DNA from: Paracamarosporium sp. OC-R06-R3
Taxonomy: Eukaryota; Ascomycota; Dothideomycetes; Pleosporales; Didymosphaeriaceae
Length of the DNA: 64,000 nucleotides
Direction: 5' to 3'
NCBI GenBank assembly: GCA_019828545.1
Contig: JACVRA010000202.1
Span: forward strand, 558,001 to 622,000
Shown piece by piece: positions 43,753 to 56,535 of this stretch. Every line of letters begins with the position of its first letter. Position 1 is the first letter of the stretch. The notes beneath the pieces were generated by a model. It saw nothing but the letters and a program-made list of their open reading frames with translations. It did no database searches and had not been told where the DNA came from. A program made the translations under genes and the position numbers.

Positions 43753-45545
43753 TCAACCAGAATTTTCAGCGTTTTCGCGGGCGTCACGCTGCTCCCTTCC
43801 AGGTGCACGTCGTCGAGCATTGATAAACCAGTTGGAAACCTGAAACATGTCAGCTATACAATTCTTGTTGAGGGGTGCAAGGCCGATGGCATCTTGAATC
43901 ATTCCAGTGTGTAATTCAGGTTGTAGAAGGGGTCTGGCACAGCTGAAAACCCTCATGAATGGAAGGCTGGGTGGCATCAAATTGGGTCGCGTACCTGATT
44001 CAAGGTGAGCCCGCATTTCCGGCATAGATCCATCTTCTCATCCTCGGTAGGGTACGGTGAGTCGCGGTGATCCTGGAACCACTTTTTGAGGATTGCCGTA
44101 GCCTCTTTGGGAAGATTGCCTCGCCGCTTTCTATTGAATGAGTTTTGATCTACACCGAGAGCGGACTGGAAGGTATAACTGTTGTATGGCTGCGGTGGCA
44201 CGTGAGGATTGTAAGCACCATGCGTAATGTATGCCGGCGGCGGAGCATAGTATGGGTTCTGAGACTGAGCCCTTTCATATGTGTGCCTATTTACAGTTGT
44301 CTGCGGGTCAGGATAATAATTAGGCCGACGGTCGTACTGTCCTGGATGCGCAGGATAACCAGAAGGGCCAGACACACTGTGATGTGTTGTAGCTGTGTGA
44401 TGTTGATACTGCGCATGTGCTTGGGGAATCGGGCTGGACTGATGGCGCACATGCGTGTTCAATGGGGCGGACTGGGGTACAAATGGTAGGCTGGGCCGGT
44501 GTGGTGCAGGTGGTCCATATGAGCCAGCGAGCGTTGGGTCGATGGCGCTGGGCCGGCGAGGCTCGTAGTCGAGTGTCTCAGTCGGGTAGGGAGGGCGATA
44601 TTGACCGTCAGAGGAGTCGAGGCGCCTGCGCTTGCCGTCTCCTGCCCATGCTACCTCTTCCCACTGAGTGCTGCGTCCGACGGGCGAGCTGTCTGTCGAG
44701 CCGTTGCTGCGGTTTGGGGTTCGAGGTGGCGAAGGTTCGCCATTGTGAACATGCTTCAGAAGCTTCAAGGTGGTTAGCTTCGTTCAGAGTGAACGTGTGG
44801 GTGACTTTACCTGTGAAAAGGACGGCAGCCCGACATTGCTGGGCTGTTGCTCATTGGGTTGGACGGGAGGCGAGTGTCGGGTGAGGTGATTCTGTGACGG
44901 GGCTTCGTTAACATGGTTGTTCTCGTCTTTATCCGTGTCTGTAGCGAGAGAGAGGGTTGAGCGATCGGACGAGGTATACACCGACGTCAGACTGTCCATG
45001 CGCGGTCCGTACCGGTTGTCAAAGACAGCTGGGAGCATGATGTAGTCCCTTCCAGGCCTCCCCTCTGCAGCACTCTTGGCAGTGATGCCTGTCGTCTTGC
45101 GGAGAGGACGGGCAGGAGTAGACGAGCAGGCAGATGAAGGGTGTGAAGGTGGCTCTAGAAAATCTGCTGGAATCATAGCGGCCTTGCTAGAGTCACGTTC
45201 CCAGGACCTTGAAAGGTACGGCAAAGTGCTGCTGCGGCTGCTGGCCTCGGGTTGGGAAGGCGCAGATGGGGAGGGAGGATTTGATGTGGAGGGAAGGCGC
45301 GAACTATGCGAGGCAGGTGCACCCGGGAAAGTGTCCATGGAACGAGGGGAGGACATTTGAGAAGGAAAAGCACTCTCGCGAGGAGAAGAAGCAGAAGAAG
45401 AAGAAGAAGAAGAAGAAGAAGAACGACATACCGCAGGCAGTGCAGGCAGGGTCCTCTCAGAGCCACGGAGGTCGTCTGGAGTAGCCATTCTGCGCGCGTT
45501 GTACATATGTCGCTGCGGAATATCGTGCAAGGTGAGATACTCCAT
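43753..45545 (-). CDS. TALE-class homeobox transcription factor, 3 exons
   Basis: A nuclear DNA-binding regulator. Exons are 45545-44811, 44762-43995 and 43839-43753, all joined in phase 0; introns are 48 and 155 nt. Length is 529 residues from the first ATG; an ATG at 45488 is an alternative. The first 450 residues are disordered: a poly-Ser run encoded by an AGA-rich microsatellite near 45.4 kb, then Pro/Ser/His/Tyr-rich sequence. The homeodomain is at the C-terminus: RKRRGNLPKEATAILKKWF, then DHRDSPYPTEDEK, the three-residue-extended loop marking the TALE class, then LCRKCGLTLNQ, and after the intron VSNWFINARRR, the recognition helix. The last intron splits the homeodomain before the recognition helix. 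Its targets cannot be inferred from the sequence. Confidence 0.93.
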
Positions 45546-48500
45546 CGAAGCAGCTATAAACTGAAATGCTCAGGATCAGCGTCGTTCAACCAAACGCAAT
45601 CCATGGTCCCAATGTATTGAGCGACTCGTGTTCGAGCCTCCGTCATAGGTGTCCGCGTTAATGGGGCACCGTAACCATGGGCGAGGGCCTCAGCAAGTCA
45701 GACAACTCACCTATCTGATTACGGTACGAAAGGATGCGACAAGATCGGGGAGAAGTAGAGAGCCGCCAGAGGAAGGTAATATCTCAGATATAAATCGACT
45801 AACCGCGGGGGTGTCCAGGCCGGATGAGGGAATTAGTGAGGTCGTGTCAAGGTCGTTCTCGTCGGCGTACAGCTTTGTGTCGCGCGGGATATGAAAAGAG
45901 TTGCCGGCGCAAGCACCCAGCAGTTCGCAGATGGACAGAGTGAGCAAAAGGGGACGGGCGGCAGATCTTAAGAGAGGCCTGCACCATGCATGGGTGGAGG
46001 CGTTACGATGGCGGAGCAGAACTGCAACGGGCCGTACGTCTAGCATGCGAAGCGTCCGTCTGGATTTGGGACCAGGAGGTATGCCAGACATGCCAGGAGC
46101 AGCCAGGATATGACAGGCCACGGCCAGCGCTGCACATTTGATTTTGACAGGTGGATTAAGGTTGGGGCCTTGCCTGAAGCTGGGTATTCTCCGAGCGTGC
46201 ACAAGAGGGCGGTCCTATGGCAAGAGCTGGCAGAAGAAACAAAGGGCCCTTCACTACGCCGCAGGAGTCAAGGCACGAGCAGCACCCGGCTTAGCCCCTT
46301 GCTAGAGCCGCCGTCGCGTTGGATAGCCGGGCGACGGTGGTGGAGCTGCGCGATGCAAGACGCCTCTCATGCAGCCGCTAGGCCTCATGGCGCTGCCATC
46401 AGACCCGTCCGCCCCGTCCCCACCACTCGCCTCAAGGCCAACACCGCCGACGCAGATCGTTTTAAAACTGCAGCTGACTCGATGCAGAACAGGAGCAGGG
46501 AACCGCTGCTCGTCGCTCGTTTCGTCGCTGTGCTGTTCACTCGCCACAAGGCCATTACCTCATCAGCACCGCCGAGACGATCGTCGCAGCGATGCTGTAA
46601 CGCCCACACATAGACACACATTGCCATGTCAACGTGCCATCACGTCGCTAGTGGAGATTATGGCGGTCGGTTGACACGCAGGAAATGAGATGCCCCAAGC
46701 CACCATCTACAGCCAGACGCCCCAGGAGGAAGTCTATCTCGTCGGGAGCACGCTGGCTGTAGTCTATTCCTGGCTGGGTTTCTCCATCAGGTCGTCGACT
46801 AGCGGTGCTAAACGTGAGACAAGCGGCCATTGCATCTGCCACACCCGGAGGCGTCAGGGCAGGCTACACCGGGGCCCCGATGGCCACGACGTCTACCGGG
46901 GACCCGTCGCACGGAACTGTGGTATTTGCTTATTGGCAAGAGTGCGGGGCATTGGACGAGCATGCCCTGCTGTGGGTGCATGCGATCTCGGAAGAGTGCA
47001 TGTAGGTGAAGGCATGCAACAGCGCCTTTGTCACGAGGGAGCACAAAACCAACGATGGAGAGCTGCCGTGTCCTCTTGAGACCAGGGCAACGGGTTGCCC
47101 CTGGGTTGTGAGCAAGTACCAGGACCGGGGAGACAGCTGCTGCAGGCCAAACCAGGCTGGTGGCTGGGCAGGGAAATGATTGCAGGTGCTGGGTACTGCA
47201 TGCCATCCGACGCAACACCAGGTGCCAGATGAAGAGGGTCGCGTCCTCGCGCACGCTACGAGTCGACGGCTAGTGCAGCCGCAGAAGCTATTGAGCAGCA
47301 AAGAGGCGTTCAGCACAATGGACCGAAATAGCAAGATGAGCCGGGCTATTAGGGTTAACTACACTGCGTCGATGCGGGTGATCGACAGCGGTACCTGTCC
47401 TCCCCCAAAGCAGCATGGCATAGCAACGGATCCCAGGCGGCGAGGGAGGGCTCGACTCGTGCAAAGTCTCTTTCAAACGGCGAGCGCGGGCGGAAACAGG
47501 GTCAGCACCGCATTGCTGGGAAGTGTTTGCGAGGCGTTTGATGAAGCTTTGTGCCTGGGGGGGCAGAGGGGGCCGACACGTGCAGGTGTAGCAAGGGCGC
47601 TAGAGGGGCTGCGAGACGGCAGAAGGCGCTGGAGAGCATCTTGTTGACAGGCGACTGACACGGGGGGGCGACGGTGGGCGACGGCAGGCTGGTGGACGGT
47701 TCTGGAGCGGGAGGTTGGACGGGGCGTGATTGGCAGCAGGGTTCAGGGCGGCCAGAGCCAATCAGGCTACCGTGGTCAAGTCCCGCGCTGCCGGCCGATC
47801 CTGGGCATGGCTGTTCGCTGCAAGATCCCAAACGCCCCGTCGATTCGTGCCGCGGCGATGGATTGTTCTGGCGGCGATCGGCGGCTCCAACGCGAACGCG
47901 ACGGCCGGCCTGCCTGGCGCTGCCGTGTGGGGGGCGTCTGGAGCTGGAGCTGGAGCTGGAGGAGCAGCATCGGGCCCCGTCGCCAGCGGAGGGCATCGGG
48001 GTCGGCCGGAGCCCTGAGCCCTGACCGCCCAAGCTGTGCGCCGGCCAGCATGCGCATCGCGGGCGACTGCGGCCGAGCATCTTCGGCGCCGGGTCGCTGT
48101 GGGCTGCAATGCGACTGTGCGGGCAGCGTGGCACGGCAGCAGCGGGCGCATGACAGCGAGCAGTTCGCCGGGGGCAGCCAAGGCCCCGCGTTTGCGCCAT
48201 TCACCGCGCAGGGGCTGTCAGTCGCCGTAGCGTCGCTCGGGCAGATCCCAGCTTGCATGCTTCCGCCCGTCGAAACACCAAAAGGCGGTGGGCTGCGTCC
48301 TTGCCTCGCCGCAAGCCGTCATACAAGATGGAGGCCGCCGACGCCATCTGGTGTCGTCGCCTCGTTGCACCGTGGCCGCGGCGAGCCTCGTGTCCGCCCT
48401 CGCCGCCGGGAACACCCTGCCGCCCGCTGTTCGCGTCGACGCTTTCAGCAGCCCTGGCGTCCTGCCCGCCGCCTGACCGCCCTCGCACCGCTGCGTCGCG

Positions 48501-48902
48501 GATGGCGCCCGGCTGCTCCTGCCTCGCTGCTGGGAGAGGGAGGAGGAGCCCGCCGTTGCGCCTGCCAGACACGCACGGCACGCTTCCGACGCGGCAGGAA
48601 CCACTGGACCGCTCCACCACTCCACCACTCCGCCTCGCCGCCCCTCCCCGTCGCACCGCAGCGAAACCTCTCCTCTGGACACCTGGCCTGCCCGTCACCG
48701 CCTCGGCTCGCCGTCCACCCTCGCCAGCCCGCTGGAATGAGCTCACAGAGTCGCCATGTGTCACGACCCGCCCCGGCATACGAAAATAAGGAGCGCCGTG
48801 GTGACATCTGCATCACGGGAAGGTGCTCGCAGCTGTCCCGCCCGCCCGGGCTTGTGTGCGATCCCCTACCCAACAACCACCCTTCATCTCGACTTCGATC
48901 TA
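45546..48902. other. long GC-rich upstream region of the homeobox gene
   Basis: About 3.4 kb, visibly GC-rich, with long open frames on both strands (for example 47.5-48.2 kb minus and 47.7-49.1 kb plus). Frames on opposite strands overlap almost completely, their products are Arg/Ala/Pro-rich, and no motif is visible, so I treat them as chance frames. A short GGAGCT repeat lies near 47.94 kb. Long regulatory regions are common upstream of fungal developmental regulators (inference). Confidence 0.4.
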
Positions 48903-49648
48903 CATGTCACGATACGGCTCACTCCACGAATCTCGAGTCGGTGAAGACCCTGGTCCGCTGCTGTGCCTCATGGCATCTTGCAACACTCCATCGCACCCTA
49001 TCCGGCATCTGCCTTTGCATATTCTTCCTCCAATGCGAGAACACCAAGACGCCTCCCGCAATGTACGACGGCCACGGCAACCTGGTCTCTGGATCCGTAT
49101 CCCGCACCCAAGGCTGAAGATTTCTTAATCCAGTCATCATTGCCCTTTCTCCGGCCAAGCACTTCCCCCACCTTCGAATACCTGCATCGATGCACTTGTT
49201 CAACCGCGTTACCCACGATACCCTGAACGTCCACAATGTACTCGACCCCGACCGCTCTTTCGCAAATCTCATGACTTGGCTGATCTGCAACCGTCTACAT
49301 TCGCTGCATACCCGCCCGGGCCAGATAGTCATGTCAATGCCTGCCGTCCTGCTAGCACTATATCCTCCACCCGACGGGCAGCCTCGTCACTGTCGAGTCG
49401 TTACCCACAGTGACGGGCGAGGGTAGCGGACCGTATACGGTTTGAACAGAGTTTCAACATACAGGCATATGCTGACTCAACAGACCGCCTGCTAGAAACC
49501 CACGTCGGGTTATCATCACACTACTGTAACTTCATCATGACCAGGTCGACAGTTAAAACCTTGCAGATCCAGACCCACCTCCACTACCTTGCGATTTTTC
49601 CACTCTCTAGATTAGCCTTCCGTAACGTCCAGTCCAAAACTGCCATTG
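48903..49648 (+). other. possible frame-broken coding remnant
   Basis: One plus-strand frame is almost stop-free from 48823 to 49887, interrupted only at 49126 (TAA) and 49411 (TGA), and its neighbour frame (48963-49224) is also open. The predicted residues around 49.2-49.4 kb have a mixed, protein-like composition. I recognise no family and found no splice model joining the parts. It may be a decayed gene or chance. Confidence 0.2.
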
Positions 49649-52500
49649 GCTCATCAAACTTTCAATGTCAGAGCCTGTGTCATCTCTGTCAGGTTGTCAT
49701 CCACAGATCTGGTGTCACTAGCGTACCGATCGGACTGAGCAAGTCCAAGACACGACAAGCAGTTGGCTACTGTAGTCGACAACGACACAGTGCCTATCAA
49801 TCTTCTGATAGTGCATACTGCCCATTTGACCAACTCTCGGTTCTCTCTATCTTCGCTCACCGCCATAGATACGAAGGTTTGATCTAATCCTAGACACTGA
49901 ATCGCTCTTGCGAGTTTGGCTCTTCGAAGCATGACACGCGGAACTAAAGGCTATTGTGTCTTCTCATCGGCCATGTGCCTTCTCATCGGCCATGTGCCTT
50001 CTATTAAAGTACCGTTTCATAATACGCTCTGGAATACATTCGCATCGCCCAATAGCAGCGATTTGTTGCGATGTGCGTTCATAACATCAGACGCAACTAT
50101 CCCTGCAGGTCACATACTATTGATTCGTTTCGCACCATTCCTCTTTAACGTGAGCACATAATTCCACTTTTAGGTACCATTTCCAAATACGGATGCAATG
50201 AACCCTACCGTAGGGTAATAGAGACTCGGCTATGACCTTTTTGAGTTGTGGCGAGCTTCTCTTGCATGAACCGTCGAGAATCCGTACAGGTATTCCCCGG
50301 CTCTTCCAATGCCCGCTCCACCTGTGACTGCATCTCCACAAGGCATCTGTTCCCGAGTATCGGGTAGTCGCAGATTAGGGCGCATTGGAACTCAGGTGCA
50401 TTGGTGGGCTTCACTAGCGATCAACACTTCGCTGCACAGTGCTTGTTACTGAGACTGGGTTCCCTACAGGCCTTCCCTGCTCGACCGTCTATCAGTGCAA
50501 TCTGGATGCACTGCTACTTGCCCGGTCGACTCGGTGGTCTTGCATCAAGTAAGGTCGCTGCTCCCTGCGTGCAGACAGACGCAGCCGAAGTGACCAACGG
50601 TACTGCTCCACCATCGACTCCGTAGAGCTCAACGTCAAAGACACTACTCGTGGCTAATCAGGAGTGCTACTATATGCTAACTTGATTAATGATGGTGATC
50701 GTCCGGACGCACAGCCTCACCAATACTCGCGGGGGCGAGAAGTGTACTTTCCGGTCAATACGGGCCCGCGGAGAAATTCGCGGGAGTTTACAAGGTCCGA
50801 TTTCTTAACGCAAAAACATGGGCGCCCTCCCATGAATCATTCAGTTTAGTTCCCGACAGACATGCGACATTCCCGATCAAGTGCTAGTGTAACATTTTTG
50901 GGCCATGGACAAGAGCTCACTCGCCATGTTTCGAAGAGATTTGATCGACAGCTAACAAGCTCATTCCCGGATGTGAAACGCTGCTCCTTGCGCAAGCCAG
51001 AACTGTCGACAACCACGCGATGCAACAGAACGGGCATCGAGATTATGGCTACTCATGGTCTTTCGTCCTCTTCGCTGGGAAACCTTCAGAGTAACTCACC
51101 TCTCCTCCGAAATTTTTCGGGGATCTTGTCAGCGCGTTATGTTGACTATTGCTTTCCCTTGACGTCATGTGATGTACCTTTTGAATTGAGTTTGACACCT
51201 GCCATCGGTCTATCCCTGCATGAGTCAACCCAAGATTTCAGCGCCAAGGAATTTCATGCCGACACAGCCGGACTGCGAGAGGCTCGGATCTTTTAAGCTC
51301 AATTAGCTGAGCGCCTGGGTCGGCCCGTGAAGCAGATGTGATCAATTGGTGAGTTTCTGTGGGGTCATTTGACACGGCAAAACCACTCATGTTACCCCAA
51401 TACACGGCCGTTGTTTCCAGAGGATGATGGTCAGTTGAGCGGTGTGGTACGGCGTGGAATTTCATCCGTCTCTTTCTCTGGAGCAGTGACGGCAGAGTCT
51501 GAGCCGTGATCGCAATTCACTGGGTTTCCGTCTCGCTGGATGTAGCCATTGGGATGATATCATCGCCTACTGGAACCGTGAACCAAACTGGACGCGATGC
51601 ATTACCTTCACTCCGGTGCTGAATAACTGGACTATCGTAGCACAATGTTGTTCATCTTACAGCCGCATTTGGGATATTGAAGTAGCCTCCTCAAACGCCT
51701 TCCTAAGGCACTGTTCTTGTGAAGATTCTAACATCAGAATCTCGGGCGAACGTGACACTGGCCGTGCTGTTTCATAAGCACTTTCATAACATTTTGACAA
51801 GCTGCCTTTTCGGGCCTGGAGCATGATCTTACCACGAGGACTGCGGGGCTATACCGCTATGCTGGACCCTGGCAACGTTTCTACAAAAACCATCGCCGCC
51901 CCACCCTTAAGGAGCTTCACCGGATAACGGTACGAAGTTCCACGGGCACGCTATCCTTAATTTCATGCAAGTGCTCGTTGATCTCAACAGGTCTCAAGTG
52001 GCGAGATCCTCTTGGCGCATGTCAACGATGCAGTAGCCGATCAAGTAGAATTCCTGCATCTCCGGATCACACACGTTCCTGAATTTAGAACCGCAACTAG
52101 GAAAGCCACTTCAGCCTATCGATGTGGCTGCAACGCGCTACCCAAAGCTCGGTCTTGTGGCGGTAACCTTACTCGCCTGTCGCACCCAGAAATCGGTCAA
52201 CTCAATTCGCTTATTTGTCAGAGACTAGACTTCGCTGGCCTCGCGTTTTGGTACTCGTCGCCGGCTAAACCTGCTCTCATTTTTTGGGCCGCTGGTGAAC
52301 CTGACTAATCCCCCATCTTCGAGACCACCTTTGTGTTGTGGATCCGTTGGACACTGAACGTGGTGAGTTCCATAGACGGCCAGGTTTCGCAGGTGAACTC
52401 GACGTGCTCGAACAGTTCCAAAACACGATCTGGAATCTTGCCGCAACGGTGACACGCGCGTGCGGTCCTTCTAAACACTCGCCCTTGTCCCGCTACTTCT
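49649..52500 (-). pseudogene. possible decayed Zn2Cys6 transcription factor
   Basis: Three minus-strand segments occur in the order expected of a fungal Zn2Cys6 regulator. Near 52.48-52.30 kb, RRTARACHRC is followed after an apparent frameshift by DSRSCFGT, like the first half of a binuclear cluster. Near 50.41-50.21 kb there is a helical-looking frame. At 49.93-49.65 kb, LARAIQCLGLDQ is followed by a charged helix with KWAV, reminiscent of the middle homology region (A-x-x-LGL, E-x-R-x-x-W). Stops and frame changes lie between them. The evidence is resemblance by eye only; chance is possible. Confidence 0.28.
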
Positions 52501-54801
52501 TTGTCCCGCCGCGTCCTGGTATTGGGAATCCCGGAATGCCATGCAATGTATCCACAAAGCATCTATGACGGTCTGGCTACAGCGATCATCTGGCTCTGGC
52601 TTGCACTATCACGCCCTCCGCTGCACCTGCAGAAGTTTTGCAAATGGAGACTCGTCTAATCTATTTTGCCCGGTCGCTAGAAAAGTGCGCAAACTTAGCC
52701 CATGGCCAGCTAGTAGGCACCGCAGCTGAGGGCTTTTTGGTCGATAGCTATCCATTTCCTGTATAGCTTGGAGGCTTACCGGCGGGTAACCATTATGTAG
52801 CTGCATCCGCAGTGCTGGGCATGCCTTGAGACCCAAGCCAACGGGAAGAAGGTCGGACGTCACTTCAGGCGAATAGACTGCGTGCGTACGACTCGAGGCT
52901 TGCCGCTTGTCGACGGACGAGATCTACACCTATACGAGTGAATCCGAATGCGGTCATTGGCGGACTGTCTGCGGAATGCAGCACACGCAACATTGCGACT
53001 TCGCAAGCTCCCTATAGGACGACCTACGTACACGATGTGGGCATCCATAGCTAGGGCCATCCCTTGACTGCGGCATTCATGGTCGGCCGGCTGGCTAGCT
53101 GGCTGGCTGGCTCGCTCCGCAGTCCTCCTCGTACTGCAAGATGACTTTGCCCCTGCATTAGTAATGAGTGCTTGTCAGACGGTGGACAGAACTTAACACA
53201 GCTCAGTGTGCGTTAGGACTGGGCTAGGAGCTTTTGTTTCGCTGGGTCGCTGTGCTGCGGGATTTTCATGGTTGCGAAGTACCTCGCGCGTGACGCATGC
53301 CACTGATTTGGTGGCAGATGGTAAGACTGAGTACTGTGTCTGAGGAGGAGGTATGGTATTGCCAGTTAGACGCACCGTTCATCGTATCCGATGGTTTTGC
53401 CGAGCTGTGCCGTGAGCGTGTCTGTGATCAGGAAACGGTGGGAGCTCTCTCTCGCTCACCGCGATGAGATATGACAAGCCTACCAATGCCACTATCTTTA
53501 CACGAGCGCACGATGAAGTATTCGCATCCTAGATTCCGCGATCTATGGATATGCAATCGTTTCCGCGTGTCTCGTTGCGCATTTTTTCTTCGTCTCAGGA
53601 GGTATCTCCGTCGGACTTCTCCCCGGCTTCTTCTTCACATGATGTAAGGATATCAGTCTCCATCATTCCGATGCACCTGTGGCAATCGAAAACATGATTT
53701 CACCGGCGTGAAATGTTCGTTCTGCGTCGGCAGAGCGACGAAGTTCTCCCGGTAGCGTTTTGCCAATCTGAAGCTCCACCGATGCGCGAGGAAAATAGGG
53801 CACTTGCGAAGCGCACTCAACAGAACTGAATATACGAAATGGTGAGATCACAGAAATACAGGTTCGGTTCGAGTCTCAGGGTAGGTTGAAGAAATTATGG
53901 ATTGGGTTGAGGAGATTTGCATAGATACGCTAACGCTATAAATTCGGCTTTCGGTAAGTTCTATTGATTGTTGTGATATGTTCTCTTGCTTGACAGATGA
54001 TTCATTACATCGAAAGAAGCTGTTCGTAGTATTCTTGCTGTGTATCTGTTTAGCTGGTATTCTACACTGGGACGGTTCCTGACGTCTTGGTATCAGTGAG
54101 TATTAGTTTGCAAGCATATGAGGGGGGTGTCAGGTCCACAGATCGCTACTTCGTTCAGATGTAGGTTTGATATGTACTCTTTAGACTCGGGTACGCAACG
54201 AGCCCATTGGTCTCTCTATATTAGCAAGATGTCCTCCTCAATACCTACACGCCCTGGAACACGGCCTAATGAGAGCATGACTAAGTGCAAAGCTTTCCAT
54301 ACCTAGTCCATTGACTTTACATGCATTACCAGGCTTTTTTGTCTTCATTCTCAAGGCATTCGTACTGATCTAGACTCTGTCCCTGCTGAACTAATTCTTC
54401 CGCTTAACGCACCAACGTCCTTCCTTGTGTGCAGACTTTAGTTCTCCACTTCTGCTCGGGCAGACAGACCATTAGGCTTCGTAGCAAAGAGCAATAGATT
54501 TATGGCGCCGAACACTCTAGGATCGCCCCATCCTCGTTCGACCGCCTTTAACTTCGCTATTCTGAAGTGATCACCATCGCTCCGTATGACATGCCTTCAT
54601 CGGCCACAAAGTTCGCTGTATTATGATAAAAATCGAGGCGCCGCAATGTATAGTTCTCACAATAGCAGGAATGCCTACCTAAAGCGGGCGATCCATCAAA
54701 TCGACATTGTGTAGTTTTCTATTAATCATTTTCTGCAAGCTAGAGACAAGAACACATCAGGCACAGGCGGGTTGTTGGCGCCATTCTGATATCAAGCCCT
54801 G
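52501..54801. other. intergenic region, no supportable gene
   Basis: Only short frames. A small CTGG-type simple repeat lies near 53.08-53.12 kb. The right end is the 3' side of the Zn2Cys6 gene. Confidence 0.4.
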
Positions 54802-56535
54802 TCAAGCAACAGTCCCCGCGTGGTGCCCTGATTTAAAACACCTCCCTACGGGTTCAATTTCGCATTCAGACAGCAATCCGCGCTGCATCCACGTCTTTTC
54901 CAGATCGTTGCAAAATCTCGCAACTTGGTTGAACTTGGTTAGATCCCATCTGCGCCGAAGCTCGTTGCGCGTGAGCTGAACGTGTTCAGGACGAGCCATG
55001 AAGAAGCCGATGGAATACACGGGCCAATTTCCGATAAAACACGAGGCCCATTCGTCATCATTGGCATAGCCCTCTAATATCTCTACAGCCTTTTGTATCT
55101 GCCAACTCTCAGGGTTGGCGGTAAGTGGTGGTCGTGTCCGAGGTTCCGTTGAATCATCGGAATCATCAGCATCCTCATCCGAGATAACAAGTGGGCTGGC
55201 GAGCTGTTCTGACAGCAGTGATATGATCAGGATAAACAAGTAGCTTGCACTTTTGTAAAACTTGCTTTTGTGGTCCCGCTTTTCGATGTCGGAGAGTTTG
55301 TCGGTCTCCTGATTGCGCAACACAATCCCTTCCCAAACCTCAATCTCATTGCGTAGCTCACTGAGAGTTCCCTGGTCGTACGAAACTGCGCCCTGGTACA
55401 TCTGCTTCAGCGTGAGAGCAAGCCTGAACAAGCTGACTGGTACCCCAAGTACAGGACTATTTGTACAATTACTTTGTCCCGGGAACATTCTCGATTCGTC
55501 GAGCAAGCGTTCAGCTCGAAGCCAGAAGTCTAGATCAAAATTGAAATCCAATCTGTGGTTTATTTCTTCGGCCGACCATAGGCCAGTGGAAACAAGGAAG
55601 ATCTGGAACAGCACGCTTTCGACAGCCAAGCGATCGAATGGGTTGCCAATGGTCGGATTCTGCTTGAAGAGACGCAGCGCAAGAAAACGTGTAGCTGCAT
55701 TGAGGTGGCGAGGTATGTCAAAATAAGTACCCCTTCCCATGCACTAGTGATAGATTTAGCGGACTACTACTGCAGAATCATGCGGAGAATGCTCATGTAC
55801 TTACCCCATGGAGGTACAGTAGCATCATGGACATTAGAACACTGTTACAGCTTGCCAGTGGGTCCGCGCGCGCGAGCACGTCTGATAATCCTCTCAACGC
55901 CTTCGAATAATAAGTCAGAGCAAGCTCCTGCATCTTGCCGTTCGACTCGATGAAATGGAGGTTCGAGGCAGCATTGCAAAGAACTGAGTATCGAACACTC
56001 TCCCATTTTCCCATCAGCCTCTGGATCTCTGAGATCCAGCCATTGAAGAACTCTGTATGCAGTCAGCATGCGAGACGCATATCTAAGAGTCCGACCCACC
56101 TGGATGACAGTTGGGTAAAAGTAGCAACCTATAGTATTGATCAATGAAATGTCGCGCGACCACACCTTCAAGATCATTGGATATTGTTCCGTGCGCAACA
56201 GATTCCGAAAGGCGGAAGACGAGTGATGATTCAACAGAGGCATCGGTAGCAAATTCGTACTCCCCAGCTTTAGGCCCGGCAGCATACCGAGATCTCTGAT
56301 GACTGCTGTAGCGGCGATCTACAAGGTCGGCCGACGTTGGCCAGAGGCACTCGCGGTTCGACTGTGAGCATCGCCCGCATACCGGCGACTTCTCGTCACA
56401 TTTCTTTCTACGGCCCCTGCCTGCCATACTTCGGGTTACTCAAGCGCATTGTTGGTGTGGATCTACAGCGTGCTTACAAGTAAGACACCCTGTTTTGGTG
56501 CGCAATTTTGCTGGGCGATAGGGTAGAGTATTCAT
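54802..56535 (-). CDS. Zn(II)2Cys6 fungal transcription factor, 4 exons
   Basis: A nuclear DNA-binding regulator. Exons are 56535-56478, 56420-56100, 56052-55805 and 55743-54802; introns are 57, 47 and 61 nt. Length is 522 residues. The binuclear zinc cluster spans the first intron: KLRTKTGCLTC before it, RGRRKKCDEKSPVCGRC and ECLWP after it, giving all six Cys within about residues 17-43. The remainder is the helical regulatory part typical of the family's fungal-specific domain 2 class, including the segment ending LLYLHG joined to CMGRGTYFDIPRHLNAATRF across intron 3. An acidic DEDADDSDDS patch lies in the last exon. The start at 56535 gives a conventional 16-residue lead into the zinc cluster. 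No neighbouring enzyme cluster suggests its target. Confidence 0.9.

Noticed and set aside
47502..49117. long frames on both strands (232 and 463 codons)
   Set aside because: GC-rich DNA produces few stops; the frames overlap on opposite strands and contain no recognisable domain.
49956..49998. two direct copies of a roughly 19-bp sequence (CTTCTCATCGGCCATGTGC)
   Set aside because: Only two copies, no associated structure; noted as a minor local duplication.
53860..53885. T-loop-like GGTTCGAGTC, possible tRNA
   Set aside because: No matching T-stem, acceptor or anticodon arm could be folded around it.
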